Below, piece by piece: positions 1-11,748 of a stretch of 64,000 nucleotides of DNA. This stretch comes from Begonia masoniana (taxonomy: Eukaryota; Streptophyta; Magnoliopsida; Cucurbitales; Begoniaceae): positions 44,553,124-44,617,123 of the forward strand of contig CM039512.1 in assembly GCA_022432975.1 (NCBI GenBank), read 5' to 3'. Position 1 is the first letter of the stretch, and every line of letters begins with the position of its first letter. The notes beneath the pieces were generated by a model, which saw nothing but the letters and a program-made list of their open reading frames with translations, ran no database searches and was not told the DNA's origin. The translations under genes and the position numbers were made by a program.

Positions 1-79
1 AATAACAACAGAACATGTGGTGAGAATTTGAGAGAGTTTACCATCTGCGGTGGCCACGTGGGTGGAGCCACTGTATGGC

Positions 80-1404
80 CTAGGTTGGCAGAGGATTTCC
101 AAATTTGGGGGTAAAGTGTTGTGTTGCACCGAAGTCCAGAACCCACGGGAGGGCAGAGTGCAGGTTGGGTAACAGGCTGGCAGTGAGGGCGGTGGGAGGA
201 GCTGAGTACTCGGAGGAGATGATTTCTGGAAAATTGGGTGAAGAAGATGAATTGGAATAGTACGAGATATGGGGGTAGAGAACCGGGTCTGGTATTTGGG
301 TTGGGGGGTAGTGGGTTAGACCGGGTATATGGGTATATGAAGCTGGAACTGGTTGATAGTAGGCTAGGTCGGTCGGTTGGGCTTGGGCGTAGTGGGCTTG
401 ACTAGATGAGTTTGCAAGGCGGGTATGGTTTGGTGGATCGGGCCGGTAATGAGCGTTCATCCTGTGGTAACAGGTTGGGGCTGAATGGCCCAGCCTGTTA
501 CAAATCTGGCATTTGGGCTTCTTAGTGGGTCGGTTTAGACGCCAGGAATTCAGGACCAACTGACTCGACCCAAATTGTTGATGAAAATAGGTTGCATGAT
601 TAGGGTGAAATCCATATGGGGGTGGCCTGGAAATCCAACTCGCTCGAAAATTTTGTTGGAAACCGGCGTTCCCTTGAGCTCCGGGCATCTGAAGGGAAAC
701 CACAGAGTTCTGTTTCTCTAGGCGTACGTCATAGCTGTGAAGAAAACTGTAGATATCTTCCAAAGACGGTTGATCGGAACAAGTGGCCATCGCTGTAACA
801 AAGGGATTGTAGTCACTACCGAGTCCCCCCAAAAAATACAGCACTTGAACCTTGTACGAGACAGGTTCGCCAAGCGCAGCAAGGGTGTTGCAGAGAGAGG
901 TGAGCTTCTGTATATACTGAGAGACAGAGAGACCATTTTTCGACAGAGAATGTAGATGACTTCAGAGATCGGAGATTCGGGCAAGGGAGGCTGAGGCAAA
1001 ACAACGAGCAAGGGCCGTCCACATCTCGCTAGCAGTGGGAAAGGGAATGATTTGTGGAAGGAGCTCCTCTGAAAGCGAAGAGAAAATCCAGCTCATTAGG
1101 AGCCGATTATAGCATTGCCAAAGGCTGTAATCTGGATTTATCTGAGAAGAGAGATTATCCAAAAATTGTTTGGGGGGGGGGGGGGGGGGAGGGGGAGCGG
1201 GGGAGGATACGTGCCATCGAGAACGTTATCTATGCCGTTTGCAATGACTACATTTAGTAGCTGAGCCTTCCACAAGAGGTAATTACCATTGTTCAGCTTA
1301 ATGGTTAAAACTTGATTGACGGCTGGAAATGGTGGTAGGGAAGATTGGGAAAAGAGGGTTGAAGGGGAAAGGGAGGAGAGGGCTGTTGAGCTGGGGGAAG
1401 CCAT
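80..1404 (-). pseudogene. degenerate copia gag and start of protease
   Basis: Gag would form the virus-like particle of the element. The N-terminal part (1138-1404) starts at an ATG six bases from the primer-binding site and shows the LNNGNYLLWKAQLL motif typical of copia gag. The reading then changes frame near an 18-G run at 1172-1189 (a poly-proline stretch on this strand) and again between about 1010 and 840. The C-terminal part (80-844) has LGSDYNPFVTA, a CCHC zinc knuckle (CQICNRLGHSAPTC) and the protease beginning. There the usual Asp-Ser-Gly is Asp-Phe-Gly (WVLDFGATQH), which should abolish protease activity. Frames are established by motif, not by alignment; clearly non-functional. 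Confidence 0.85.
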
Positions 1405-1407
1405 TTT

Positions 1408-1420
1408 GGCTCTGATACCA
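1408..1420 (-). other. primer-binding site of copia element 1
   Basis: The minus strand reads TGGTATCAGAGCC, complementary to the 3' end of plant initiator tRNA-Met. It lies three bases inside the LTR end and just before the gag ATG. Confidence 0.9.
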
Positions 1421-1423
1421 AGT

Positions 1424-1752
1424 TGAGATATTGAAAACTGAGTAGAAGAATGAGGAGATGCAGAGGTTGAGGAAGATGAAGATGAAGATGAAGCAGACGA
1501 AGAAGATGACTGCGGAGAAAATGTATAATTGTTTTCTGTAAAACCACTGTAACCTGTACAATTGAGAGTTTACACATATATCTTACAGGGCTCATCATGA
1601 GCCTAGGAAAAAGGAAATGTTTAACTAATTAAGCCACAAGTGAAACAACTAAATATGAACAATATTCTAATAATAATAGCACTCTAACATAAGAGAGATG
1701 TACTATGATATGATATTGCCATGTAAGTGTATTTTATAGTGAACTTCCAACA
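1424..1752 (-). repeat. probable 5' LTR of copia element 1
   Basis: The inner end (1424, reading ...CTCA on the minus strand) is fixed by the primer-binding site. The outer end is less sure: TGTTGGAAG at 1752 is the best TG start, and another TG near 1680 is possible. A TATA-like ATATAT lies near 1574. No second copy is in the window to confirm the borders. Confidence 0.5.
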
Positions 1753-2762
1753 CCAACCCCAAACTCAAAGCACCAAAGTGGCTCTTCGTGACTTCCTCTT
1801 CTCGTTTTTATATCATTATTTGGTTCTTACGTAAGATTAATATTTCAATCATCTTTTCTCATTAAGTGCATCAATTAATAAATGTCATATAAAATGGTAA
1901 AAATTAAGAGATAAAATTAAAAAAATAAATATATCATTACTCCGTTACATTGTATGCAAATGTGTGTGGTGGGAAAAAGTCTTCTTGTGATTTGCATAAA
2001 TGTTTTCTTATGTAGTATATTTACATTCATTTTATTGTATTTTTTAGTTATTAATGAAGTAATCGTCGTTATATTTACATTCATTTTATTGTATTTTTCT
2101 TATGTAGTATATTTACATTGTGCACGTACTATGTACATAAAATCATATTAAACAACAGACATATTCAATGGAATTTTTTTAAACAATTCTAAAAACACAA
2201 TCCATCCTAGTAATTTTAAATTCTTGTGTTTGAAGCTTCAACTAAATATCTTTTTAGCTAATTTTATCTGATCTCTGTTAATAATCATTTCACAAGAAAC
2301 ATATCAAATCAAACTTAGCAAGTTTGTAAATCATTTCGATAGGTGTGGGTTTCATATTCAAAGTATATATATAAAAGACTAGATGTTATATGAACTATTT
2401 AATTTTAGATTTCTAAAGTTTCATTTATTTATCAAATTAGACATCATAAAGTAAGTTTAAGAGTAAAGAGGTAAAGAACACGCTATTACTTAAATACAAA
2501 TATTTAATTGAACTAAAAATGAGGCCATTGTTGGGTGGATTTGAATAGCTGTTACAATTTTTGAGATTTCAAGTAGAAAATAAAGATGGAAAACTAAATA
2601 TTACTACTAACTGTACAAAGAAGTCATTATTTGTTTGATTTAGCATATTTAAAGAATGTAGGAAATAACGTTGCTCTGTTAATGGAATTAATTTTGTTTT
2701 TTTGAAGTTAATGTTAGTAATAAATGTCCAGATGTTTTTCCCCACGGCTTTTGCTTTCTATA
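1753..2762. other. AT-rich stretch without recognisable genes
   Basis: I see no coding or structural feature here. A segment of about 40 bases containing 'tacattcattttattg' is duplicated in direct orientation (about 2013-2050 and 2068-2105). Confidence 0.6.
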
Positions 2763-2810
2763 TGTTAGAAATCAAACGATAAAACGAGAAAAAGAAAATA
2801 AAATACGGAA
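2763..2810 (-). repeat. copia LTR 2, outer fragment split by Sirevirus A
   Basis: It begins TGTTAGAAATC and ends at the cggaa that is duplicated on both sides of the Sirevirus insertion. Joined with 13039-13228 it makes a short LTR of about 240 bp with TGTTRGAA inverted ends. Confidence 0.7.
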
Positions 2811-4129
2811 TGTAGGATCGAGATTGTCTAAGGGGGGGGGGGGGGGTGAATTAGACATTTTTAAATTTTCTTGATTACTAACTACAAGCAGTCAACCAGT
2901 AAATATAAATAGAGAGATAGAGAGAAAAATCAACACACAGATTTTTACGTGGTTCGGTCAAAGCTTGCCTACATCCACGCTTCAAGGTTCACCCCTTGAA
3001 GATCCTTAACCTTCTCCTCAGTGAGAAAAACAGATCGGAATTCCGGGCTCCGATCAACTGCCTTTACAATTCTGGATTATTCTTCACGGGCGATAATCCA
3101 CTGCCTTATACAGATTTGAGTTTGTAATAATCAAAACAATCTAAACTCCCTCAAAGGTTAAATCTCAAGTTTAGGTTCGAGAGGAGTAGATGAAATACAG
3201 AGTATGAATATTTTGCAGATTAGGGCTCAAGAATAAAATTCGCAAAAAGTTGGATCTTCGTGCTCTAACCTCGGCTTAAATACTCTGTCTTATTTTCAGC
3301 TCAGAATTGAATGCTTCTTTCTTCAAATGGAAAATGTTATCGTTGGGAAGCATCCGTACTAGATCAGGTAGCCGTTGCCGTCTGTAGTTGCAAGTCGTCG
3401 TCGCCATTAAAGTTCTGGAGTTAATGCTGAAAACGACGTCATTGTAGCTTCGCGGCTATTTTGAATTCTGGCGGAAGATCATCGGTAGAAGTAGCTTTAA
3501 AGCAGCTATCAGCATGAGTATCTTCAAAACGCCATCGGTAGATGCAACATGATAAGTCATCGGCAGATGCAAGCTTTGAAGTCCATCGGCAGATGCAAGC
3601 TTTGAAGTCCATCGACAGATGCAATCTTGACAGCTATCGGCATGAGTATCTTCAAAACGCCATCGGTAGATGCAACATGATAAGTCATCGGCAGATGCAA
3701 GCTTTGAAGTCCATCGGCAGATGCAAGCTTTGAAGTCCATCGGCAGATGCAAGTTGATATGTCATCGGCAAATGCAGGCTTTGGATGCCATCGACAGAAG
3801 CATTCTTTTCTTTGTCAGTTTAGCGATCTGTTTAAGGAACTCTTCTTTGTCGTTTAGTGATTGCCATCGGTATGTGTTGCTTCAAATCCCATCGGCAGAA
3901 GCACTTTGAAACTCATCTGCAGATGTAACCTTTAAATAAATTATTTAGCCCTGTACACTTAACCCGATTCATTAGACAACAAAAATACCCTTTTCAAGGG
4001 TATTTCCACAGTATTAAAATCAATGCATAATTCAATATTCTCATTTTATGAACATAATTAAATTACTTACTTATCATTCAAATACATCATCAAAAACATA
4101 TTTAGACTTAAACTCTATTTAAGTCAACA
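2811..4129 (-). repeat. 3' LTR of Sirevirus A
   Basis: Matches 11749-13033 almost throughout. It contains the 'tttacgtggttcgg' block frequent in plant copia LTRs, and a tandem-repeat zone with catcggcagatg motifs in the part that is U3 on the minus strand. Confidence 0.93.
3476..3925. repeat. catcggcagatg minisatellite inside the Sirevirus A LTR
   Basis: Degenerate direct repeats of about 25-27 bp built on catcggcagatgcaagcttt and variants (catcggtagatg, tatcggcatgagtatctt). The second LTR has the same zone (12408-12835) with one fewer unit in the central block. The flank holds two copies of tttgtcRgtttagYgat (3814-3870). The same motifs recur in the gypsy LTRs of this window. Confidence 0.85.
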
Positions 4130-4215
4130 ATCTCCCCCTTTTTGATGATGACAAAATATTAGCATCAATTTGATTAAATGTTACTCTCCCCCATAATCCT
4201 AGCTCCCCCATAGAA
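4130..4215 (-). other. polypurine tract and extra tracts of Sirevirus A
   Basis: Directly next to the LTR the minus strand reads AAAAAGGGGGAGAT (4130-4143), the plus-strand priming site. Two more GGGGGAG tracts follow at about 4185-4191 and 4202-4209. Multiple polypurine tracts in front of the 3' LTR are a described Sirevirus trait. Confidence 0.85.
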
Positions 4216-4568
4216 AATGCATATATTCTTAAAAGCAAACACGGAGCATACCAGAGTTTCAAAAACATGCATATATCCAGATTTTCAGATTTTTCCAAAA
4301 TATGCAAACACAAATCATAGTAACATATTCCACAGCATATCCTTTCCAAAATATGCAAACACAAATCATAGTAACATATTCCACAGCATAATTCATCGTA
4401 ATATTCCACAGCATATCCAATTATCAATCAAATATATATTCTCCCCATTGACATTATCAAAAACAATCAGAGAGACAACAGAAATAATGGAATTCAACAC
4501 AATTCAGAAAACCATCAGAGTAATGGCATTAGAAATTCAAGAAATGTGTACACGTTAAATCAAGTATT

Positions 4569-6822
4569 TTATTTGAAGAAGGCTACAAAATGTGTCCAAA
4601 AAGCTTGGCTAATCCAAGCGGGCACTTCACAGTTCGAATTGAGATAAGCATCTACAAGTGCTGGAAGTGAGTGAATATCAAGAGAGAGGGGTGGTTGATA
4701 AGGCACGAGTTCCAGGCATGGAGTAGGCTCTGGCTGAGGAGCAACAGATGTAGAGGGACCTTGATACACCACCATGTCCATACATGGAGGAGACTCGACA
4801 GACAGATCAGCAGTAGGAACAACAGGAGAGGAAAATGCTAGTTCAGTCTCTTGAAGATCCAATGACATCAAGCGCACATCATCAGCAACTACAGGCCTAG
4901 AAAAAGGAAGAAACCAATCTTCAAAGCAGGCCTCTGGAACACTGTCAGAGCTAGATGGTTCAGGTTCTGGTTCGGGATTCAGATTGTCAAGTGATGATTT
5001 GAGTGACTCAAGTTCCCTGACAACCATGCGCCTATCAGCATCCAGTTTTTGAGACAACAAACCAAGACCGGTATCTAAATCTGTGCGTATGTCTTTTTGA
5101 TTCTTGGCTAGCTTGGCATCAAGAGACTGTTCAATCCTACTTTCAATGGAACTGAGAGCTGTCTCAATGCGATCAATAGAGACCTTCAGCTCATTATAAT
5201 GAGTCTCACTCATCGAGAATCTCCTCTGATAGGTTAGAGGAGTGGCAGGAGGTGCTGATGGAATTGGTGAGGAGACTTGGACTTGAGGAGTGAGGGGGAC
5301 TGAAGAGATATGTGGAAGGACAGGTAGTGAAGGCAAAAAAAATGCAGGTGAAGGAGATGAAGGGATTGGGACTTGAGAAGCAATTGGAATTGGAGGAGGT
5401 GGTTGGACTGGTGGAGAAGCTGGAGAAGGAGCAGATAGATCTTGGTGGACTGGGGATGGAGGAGACATAGTCTGTTGGACTGGAGAGGGAGGAGCTGGAG
5501 GAAGCAGAACTGGCAAAGGAAGTGCAGGTGGAGGAGATGGAGGATTCTCTGGAAGGGGTAGGGGCACAGAGGAGGGAGTAGAGATTTCCTCTGAAATAAG
5601 TGCCCGTGAGAAAGGGGCTGGACGCCCTTCGCACAAGAGGAGATTTGAAGCTAGAAGCCTGAGATTGAGAGGGGGAATTATTAAATGCTGGTATCTCATA
5701 GTCATCCCCTCCTTCAGCAGTGGACTCTTCTAGCAAGCTAAGTTTTCTCTTTCCCTTTTTGGCAACTGCTGCCTTAGCAGTATTTCTCTTAGGAACATTC
5801 ACAACAAGCTCCCCAGTTCTGGTTCTCTTTATTCCCATTTTGGCCAAAGTGCTTTTGGAATAGAAACTTGTGGGTTGAAGACGAAAGGGGTCTTCATCCT
5901 CTGGAAAGACAACCTCAAGATGCATAAAAATCTTCATGAGCAGCAGATTATAAGGAAAGGAGGTAGCTCTGGATGTCACAGCCTGAATCATCCTTTGAAC
6001 CACAACATATCCAAGATTGAAGGGGGCCTTTTGATACAGTGCAAACAGAACAAAAAGCTCCATTGCACTCACCTCATCATGGTGACCACCCTTAGGAATA
6101 ATATTGTATCTTATCATCTGATGAAACAACCTGGCTCTTGCAGTCAGGTGTTTGCCTTTAAGAGGATTTGGGGTATGGTTTGGGTTAAGAACTATAAGCT
6201 GTAGAAAACTTAGACCCTCAGATGTACCAAAGAAAGGGGGTTCAGAGCCGGTCATGTACTGGAAAGGGTGGCTATCTAAATGGGAGCACTCCAAAAGGGC
6301 ATTAATAAATGGAGGAGTAATCTCAATATGCTTGCTATACACATAGCTCTTAATAATAGAGAAATCAGAAGTAAAACTCATATTAGCATAGAACATTCTG
6401 ATTGCCTCTGGGTAATAGTACGATTCTACTTCAAATAATCCTAACAACCCAAGATCCTTCAAGGGTTCTATAATATCCATTCCTGCTAAGTCATCAAAGT
6501 AAATCCCTCGACTGGGGATTAAAGTTTTGTACCTATAGTCGTCATGGTACCTTAACTCAGCAGCCTTAGAGAGAAAGAAGAGAGATGACCACTCTGGCAC
6601 GAGGAATCTCTCGTGGAGGTCGAGCTGATACTTTGGCCTTTTTTTTGGCAGGTTCCTTAGCAGCGCGAGAAGATGAACCTGGAAAATCCATTGGAGGAAT
6701 AGGACTCGAGAGAGAGAACTGGTAGGGCAGGGTTTTTCAGAAAGAGCGCGAAATGTGACGCGTCTTTGAGAAGAAACAGAGTTTAAAAGAGAATAAGGCA
6801 TCGCCCGACGAGATGAAGACAC
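4569..6822 (-). pseudogene. env-like third ORF of Sirevirus A, frameshifted
   Basis: An ORF behind pol, as in env-carrying Sireviruses. The upstream half (about 5700-6690 is homologous-looking) encodes a compact, membrane-poor domain with RFLVPEWSSLFFLSKAAEL, the type annotated in plants as 'putative plant transposon protein'. The downstream half (4569-5705, another frame) is a long proline/serine-rich stretch, then a predicted coiled coil (about residues 165-245 of that ORF), then an acidic tail. The frame changes near 5650. A second break near the start coincides with an 8-T run at 6639-6646, and the likely true start is a downstream ATG near 6692. I see no clear signal peptide, fusion peptide or transmembrane anchor, so an envelope role is by position only. 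Function unknown. Confidence 0.75.
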
Positions 6823-7027
6823 ACGTGTAAAACTGATTAACCCGATGGGTCACACGTGTCGGCAGATAAAGAATACATCTTCTGATGCCTTCAGAAAATA
6901 TGCATCTGCCGATACCTACCGGTATCAAAACATCATCCGATGCCTATTGAAAACCACAGCATCTACCGATGCCTTTACAGACATAAAATCTCTAACACTC
7001 CGGAATTTTCCAAACAGAGAAAGAATC

Positions 7028-10000
7028 TTAGAATTTTTCAACCCGAATGAGACCTAGTCTTATTCTTATGTTATTGAAGGTCTTCTCATCCAAAGGTTTT
7101 GTAAAGATGTCTGCTAGTTGATTTACTGAATTAACAAATTCTAAAGATATATCACCTCTTTGAACATGATCACGGATGAAGTGATATCTAACATCTATAT
7201 GCTTGGTTCTAGAGTGCTGGATAGGATTTTTAGAAATGTTGATAGCACTGGTGTTATCACACCGAATATGAATCCTATCATAAAACAGATTATAGTTTTC
7301 TAGAGTTTGTTTCATCCATAGCAGATAGCATTTGTGCACAACAACTGCCTGCAGCAATATATTCACTCTCAGCAGTTGACAATGCAACCGAATTCTGTTT
7401 CTTTGAATACCAGGAGACAAGAGATTCACCAAGGAACTGACATGTTCCACTGGTACTTTTCCTATCAACTAGACTACCAGCATAGTCAGAATCTGAATAT
7501 CCAACAAGATCAAAAGAAGTGCCCTTTGGATATCATAATCCTAAATCATAAGTCCCACTCAAATATTTGAAAATCCTTTTTACAGCAGTTAAATGAGACT
7601 CCTTAGGGGCATCTTGAAATCTAGCACAAAGACAAACACTAAATAGAATATTTGGCCTACTAGCAGTCAGATATAACAAAGAACCAATCATACCACGATA
7701 TTTCTTAATGTCCACACTTATACCGTTTGCATCTTTATCCAATTTGGTTGTGGTACTCATGGGAGTTCTAGAAGATTTGACAGATTCTAAACCAAATTTC
7801 TTAAGAAGTTCCTTAATGTACTTTTCTTGACAGAAGAAAATTCCATCAGGAGATTGGCTAATCTGAAATCCTAAGAAGAATTTTAACTCCCCCATCATAC
7901 TCATCTCAAATTCACTTTGCATGAGGGAGAAAAACTCATTACACATATTGACATTAGTTGATCCAAAAATAATGTCATCGACATAAATTTGAACTAACAG
8001 AATATCCTTATCCTTTTGCATGGTAAATAGAGTTGAGTCGGTGTTACCCTTTTTGAAATTCCTTTCCTCAAGGAAGTTCCTCAACCTATCATACCAAGCT
8101 CTAGGAGCCTGTTTAAGACCATAGAGAGTTTTCCTTAATTTATAGACATGGTCGGGTTTGTCAAAAGCTTCAAAACTTAAAGAGTTGCTCAACATAAACT
8201 TCTTCTGTAATATAACCATTTAAGAATGCACTCTTTACATCCATTTGAAAGATTATGAAGTTTTTGTAGCAAGTAAAAGCAAGGAGCATCCTAATTGACT
8301 CTAATCTAGCTACAGGGGCAAAAGATTCCTCAAAATCAATACCCTCTTCTTGAGAGTATCCCTTAACAACTAGTCTAGCCTTGTTTCTCACAACAATCCC
8401 ATTTTCATCCAATTTGTTCTTATAAACCCATTTAGTTCCAATAATAGGATGATCCTTAGGCCGTGGAACAAGTTCCCATACCTTGCTCCTTTCAAATTGA
8501 TTTGGCTCTTCTTGCATAGCTAAAATCCAATACTCATCATTCTCGGCCTCTTCAAACTTCTTAGGCTCTACTTGAGAAATAAATGCCACATTGGCACAGA
8601 GATTCCTAAGAGAGGATCTAGTCTTTACTCTTAATGAAGAATCACCTAAGACTTCATCTATTGGATGGTTTCTGATATATTTCCAATCTCTAGGGAGAGT
8701 AGGATTTTCATCCTTGACAGGAACAATATCTAGAGAAGTAGAGGAGGGTTCTAAGGATTTTTCTACTTGAAGTGAATCTGAGGGTTTTTCTAAGGAAAGA
8801 GAGTCCAAATGATTTTCCAAAGTGACATCCTCATCCACATTGATTGTGGGTTGAGGGGACTCATCAAAGTTAACATGAACTGATTCTTCTACCACTAGAG
8901 TTCTTCTATTGAATACTCTATATGCTTTACTGGAAAATGAATAACCAAGAAAAATTCCAAGGTCAGATTTGGAATCGAATTTTCCTAATTTATACTTAGT
9001 GTTGAGAATAAAGCACTTACTACCAAAGGCTCTAAAATATTTAACAGAAGGTGTTTTTCCACTCCAGAGCTCATATGAAGTTTTCTCAAGAATAGGTCTT
9101 ATGGAGACCCGATTGAGCACATAACAAGCAGTAGCAACAGCTTCAGCCCAGAAATACTTAGGAAGGGAATTTTCATTAAGCATGGTTCGGGCAAGCTCTT
9201 GGAGAGACCTATTTTTCCTCTCAACAACACCATTTTGCTGAGGGGTTCTAGGAGAGGAGAAATTGTGCTCAATTCTATACTTGAGACACAAGAGTTCAAA
9301 TCTCTCATTTTTAAATTCTCCGCCATGATCACTACGAATAGCAACAATGGTGAGTTCCTTTTCATTTTGAACTCTTTTCCTAAAGCTAGAAAAGTTATCA
9401 AAAGTCTCATCCTTAGACTTCAGAAAGAATACCCAGGTGAATCTAGAGAAGTCGTCAACAATGAATAAGCATAGAATTTTCCACCTAGACTAGCTATATT
9501 GGAAGGACCGAAGAGGTCCATGTGGAGAAGTTGGAGAGACTTGGAAGTTGAAATTGCATTCTTCGATGCAAAGGAACTTTCGATCTGCTTACCCATTTGG
9601 CAGGCTTCACAGACCTTATCCTTTTCAAAGGATATCTTAGGAATCCCTTTAACTAAATTATCCTTAGTAATCTTAGCTAAGGTATCCATTCCTACATGTC
9701 CTAATCTCCTATGCCAAATCCAGCTATCATTAGAGGAATTAACAGCAAAATATTTCTCATTATCACAAACAATATTATCTAAGTCAATAATATAGATATT
9801 TTCTTTCCTAAAACCAGTAAACAGAATTTTGCCATTTGCAGCATCTTTAATTATGCAGGAATTTGACTTAAAAGTCACCTTATATCCTTTATCACATAAC
9901 TGGCTAATACTAAGTAAATTATGCTTCAATCCATCAACTAATAACACATTCTCAATAACAGAATTAATACTGTTACCTATATTGTCTATGCCAACAATCT

Positions 10001-10154
10001 TGCCCTTTTGGTTTCCCCCAAAAGTAACACTGCCCTTCTTCTTGTTGACAATAGCAAACTTGGTTGAGTCTCCCGTCATATGTCTTGAACAACCACTGTC
10101 AAGGTACCACTGATTCTTTCCGGGAGAGCAGTCAACCTGCAAAACAGTGATCAA
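7028..10154 (-). pseudogene. pol of Sirevirus A (PR-IN-RT-RNase H), frameshifted
   Basis: From 10154 downwards: aspartic protease start (QWYLDSGCSRHMTG), the pre-integrase zinc region with LLSISQL and WHRRLGH, and a CxxC (CEACQMGK). Then comes the integrase core (SDHGGEF region, [12 protein letters not shown] at about 9240), the copia hinge ([16 protein letters not shown]) and the reverse transcriptase N-terminal block ([10 protein letters not shown]). The catalytic IYVDDIIFGST is intact near 7980. RNase H follows (CDNTSAINISKNPIQHSRTKH, ADIFTKPLD). Frameshifts fall near 9455, 8185, 7530 and 7330. The catalytic residues I can see are preserved, so inactivation looks due to small indels. The first 4 bases overlap the end of gag. 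Confidence 0.9.
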
Positions 10155-11680
10155 ACAGTCTTCTTAGATACCCAAATCTTTTGGGTCCTAGTGTTAGTTT
10201 TGGTTCCTTTGGGAACCCATTGCAACTTACTGTCAGTTTTCATATTATTTGTTTTTAAAGGACATACAAAGGACTTATGTCCTACTTCATTACAGGTATG
10301 GCAAGTAGTCGGTTTGACAAATAAATTCTTAAAAACTTTCCTCTTATTGAACTTATCATAGCCTAAAGTTGCTTTATCATGAGTAGCTCTATGATTCCCT
10401 ATTCGCAATGTTAAGTTCTTGCTACCATTTGAGAACCAAAGAACAAGTTTATTCAAAGATTCATTTGTCTTCTTAAGTTCAGTGATTTCTTTTACATGCA
10501 AGTTCACTTCTTTAGCATGCTTCTCAATTAGACTTGCATTTTCCTTTTTCAGTGTATTGTATTTAGCCTTTAACATGCTAAACTGTTTAACTAAATCGTT
10601 AAAGGCATCAACCATATCCCCATCATTATCAGACTCACTCTCACAAAAAGAAATGCTAACCTCATTAACGTGAGCAATGAAGCAGAGGTTGGCTACTTCC
10701 TCATCTTCTGAAGAGGAGGTGTCGCCTTCACTGTCATCCCAAGTGGCCTTCATAGCCTTCTTCTTAAATTTCTTGGGATATTTCTTGGCTTGTGGACAAT
10801 CTGCCTTCATGTGGCCAAGCTTGCCACACCCGAAGCATGTGATTTCTTTCTCCTTATGAGATTTCTCACCCTTTGGAAATCTTCTTCCCTGCATTCTTTT
10901 TCTCTGAAGGAATTTGCTGAACCTCCTTGTAATGAGGGCTATATCCTCATCATCTTCTTCTACTTCTTCCTCAGATTCTTCATTTTTGCTTGAAGAGGCT
11001 TTCAGAGCGATATCCTTCTTTTTGTTGATCTCCTTTTCTTTGAGATCTTCCTTATCATTGGCCCTCATGGTTATCTCATGAGTCATCAGAGAGCCAATGA
11101 GCTCTTCCAGCTTGAGCACCTTTAGAACCCGAGCTTCTTGTATTGCTGCCACTTTTGGTTGCTAGGCTCTGGGTAGGCATCTCAAAGTTTTTCTTACCTG
11201 TTCTTCACCGGAGTAAATCTTACCGAGTAAACATAGATGAAATAGACTCATCCTTTAACATGGTAAAAAGTTCATACTCGTGAACTAACATATTTAACTT
11301 GCTCTCTTTCACCTGATTTGTGCCCTCGTGTGTGACCTCTAATAAGTGCCAAATCTCTTGGGCACTCTCACACCCTTGTACTCTATTAAATTCGTCTCTA
11401 TTCAGAGCACAGTACATGGTGTTTATAGCCTTGGCATTTAAGCTCAATTTCTTTTTATCTGTATCATTTAGTTCATGTGAAGCTTTGGGATCTTCACACC
11501 ATTCTCTGTTTTGACAGCAATGTAAGGACCATTTTCTATGTTATTCCATAGTTCATAGTCCACAGCTTGAACGAATATTCTCATTCTGGACTTCCAGTAG
11601 ACATAATAACTCCCATCGAAGAAAGGAGGTCTATTTGTTGCTTGACCTTCTATTTGTGTGGTGTTAGTGTTGAATGCCAT
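10151..11680 (-). pseudogene. gag of Sirevirus A, frameshifted
   Basis: The likely start is the ATG at 11678-11680 (MAFNTNTTQ), 55 bases inside the primer-binding site. N-terminal gag motifs are FFDGSYYVYWKSRM and, in the next frame, NAKAINTMYCALNRDEF. The C-terminal half (10151-11152) is charged and coiled-coil rich. It carries two CCHC knuckles (CFGCGKLGHMKADC and CHTCNEVGHKSFVC), as expected for the long gag of Sireviruses. Frameshifts lie near 11470 and between about 11220 and 11150. It ends in TGA overlapping the pol frame. Confidence 0.88.
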
Positions 11681-11734
11681 TGTGAAAATATATAACACAG
11701 AGTGTTTAAACACAGCTTAGACAATGATAACCTC

Positions 11735-11746
11735 GCTCTGATACCA
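11735..11746 (-). other. primer-binding site of Sirevirus A
   Basis: TGGTATCAGAGC on the minus strand, two bases from the LTR end; complementary to initiator tRNA-Met. Confidence 0.92.
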
Positions 11747-11748
11747 AT

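Larger units (their letters stand above)
1..1752 (-). mobile_element. Ty1/copia element 1, 5' part, truncated by window edge
   Basis: On the minus strand this reads LTR, primer-binding site, gag, then zinc knuckle and the start of the protease, and runs off the left edge. The primer-binding site sits at 1408-1420 and the gag start codon at 1402-1404. Gag is broken by frameshifts, so the copy is dead. Lineage is not assigned; a gag of this style with a single CCHC knuckle is usual for plant copia elements. Confidence 0.85.

Noticed and set aside
3439..3909. Cys-rich repetitive ORFs (MHLPMDFKACICRW units) in the Sirevirus LTR
   Set aside because: Translation of the catcggcagatg minisatellite; the same happens at 12370-12657. 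No start context or conservation evidence.
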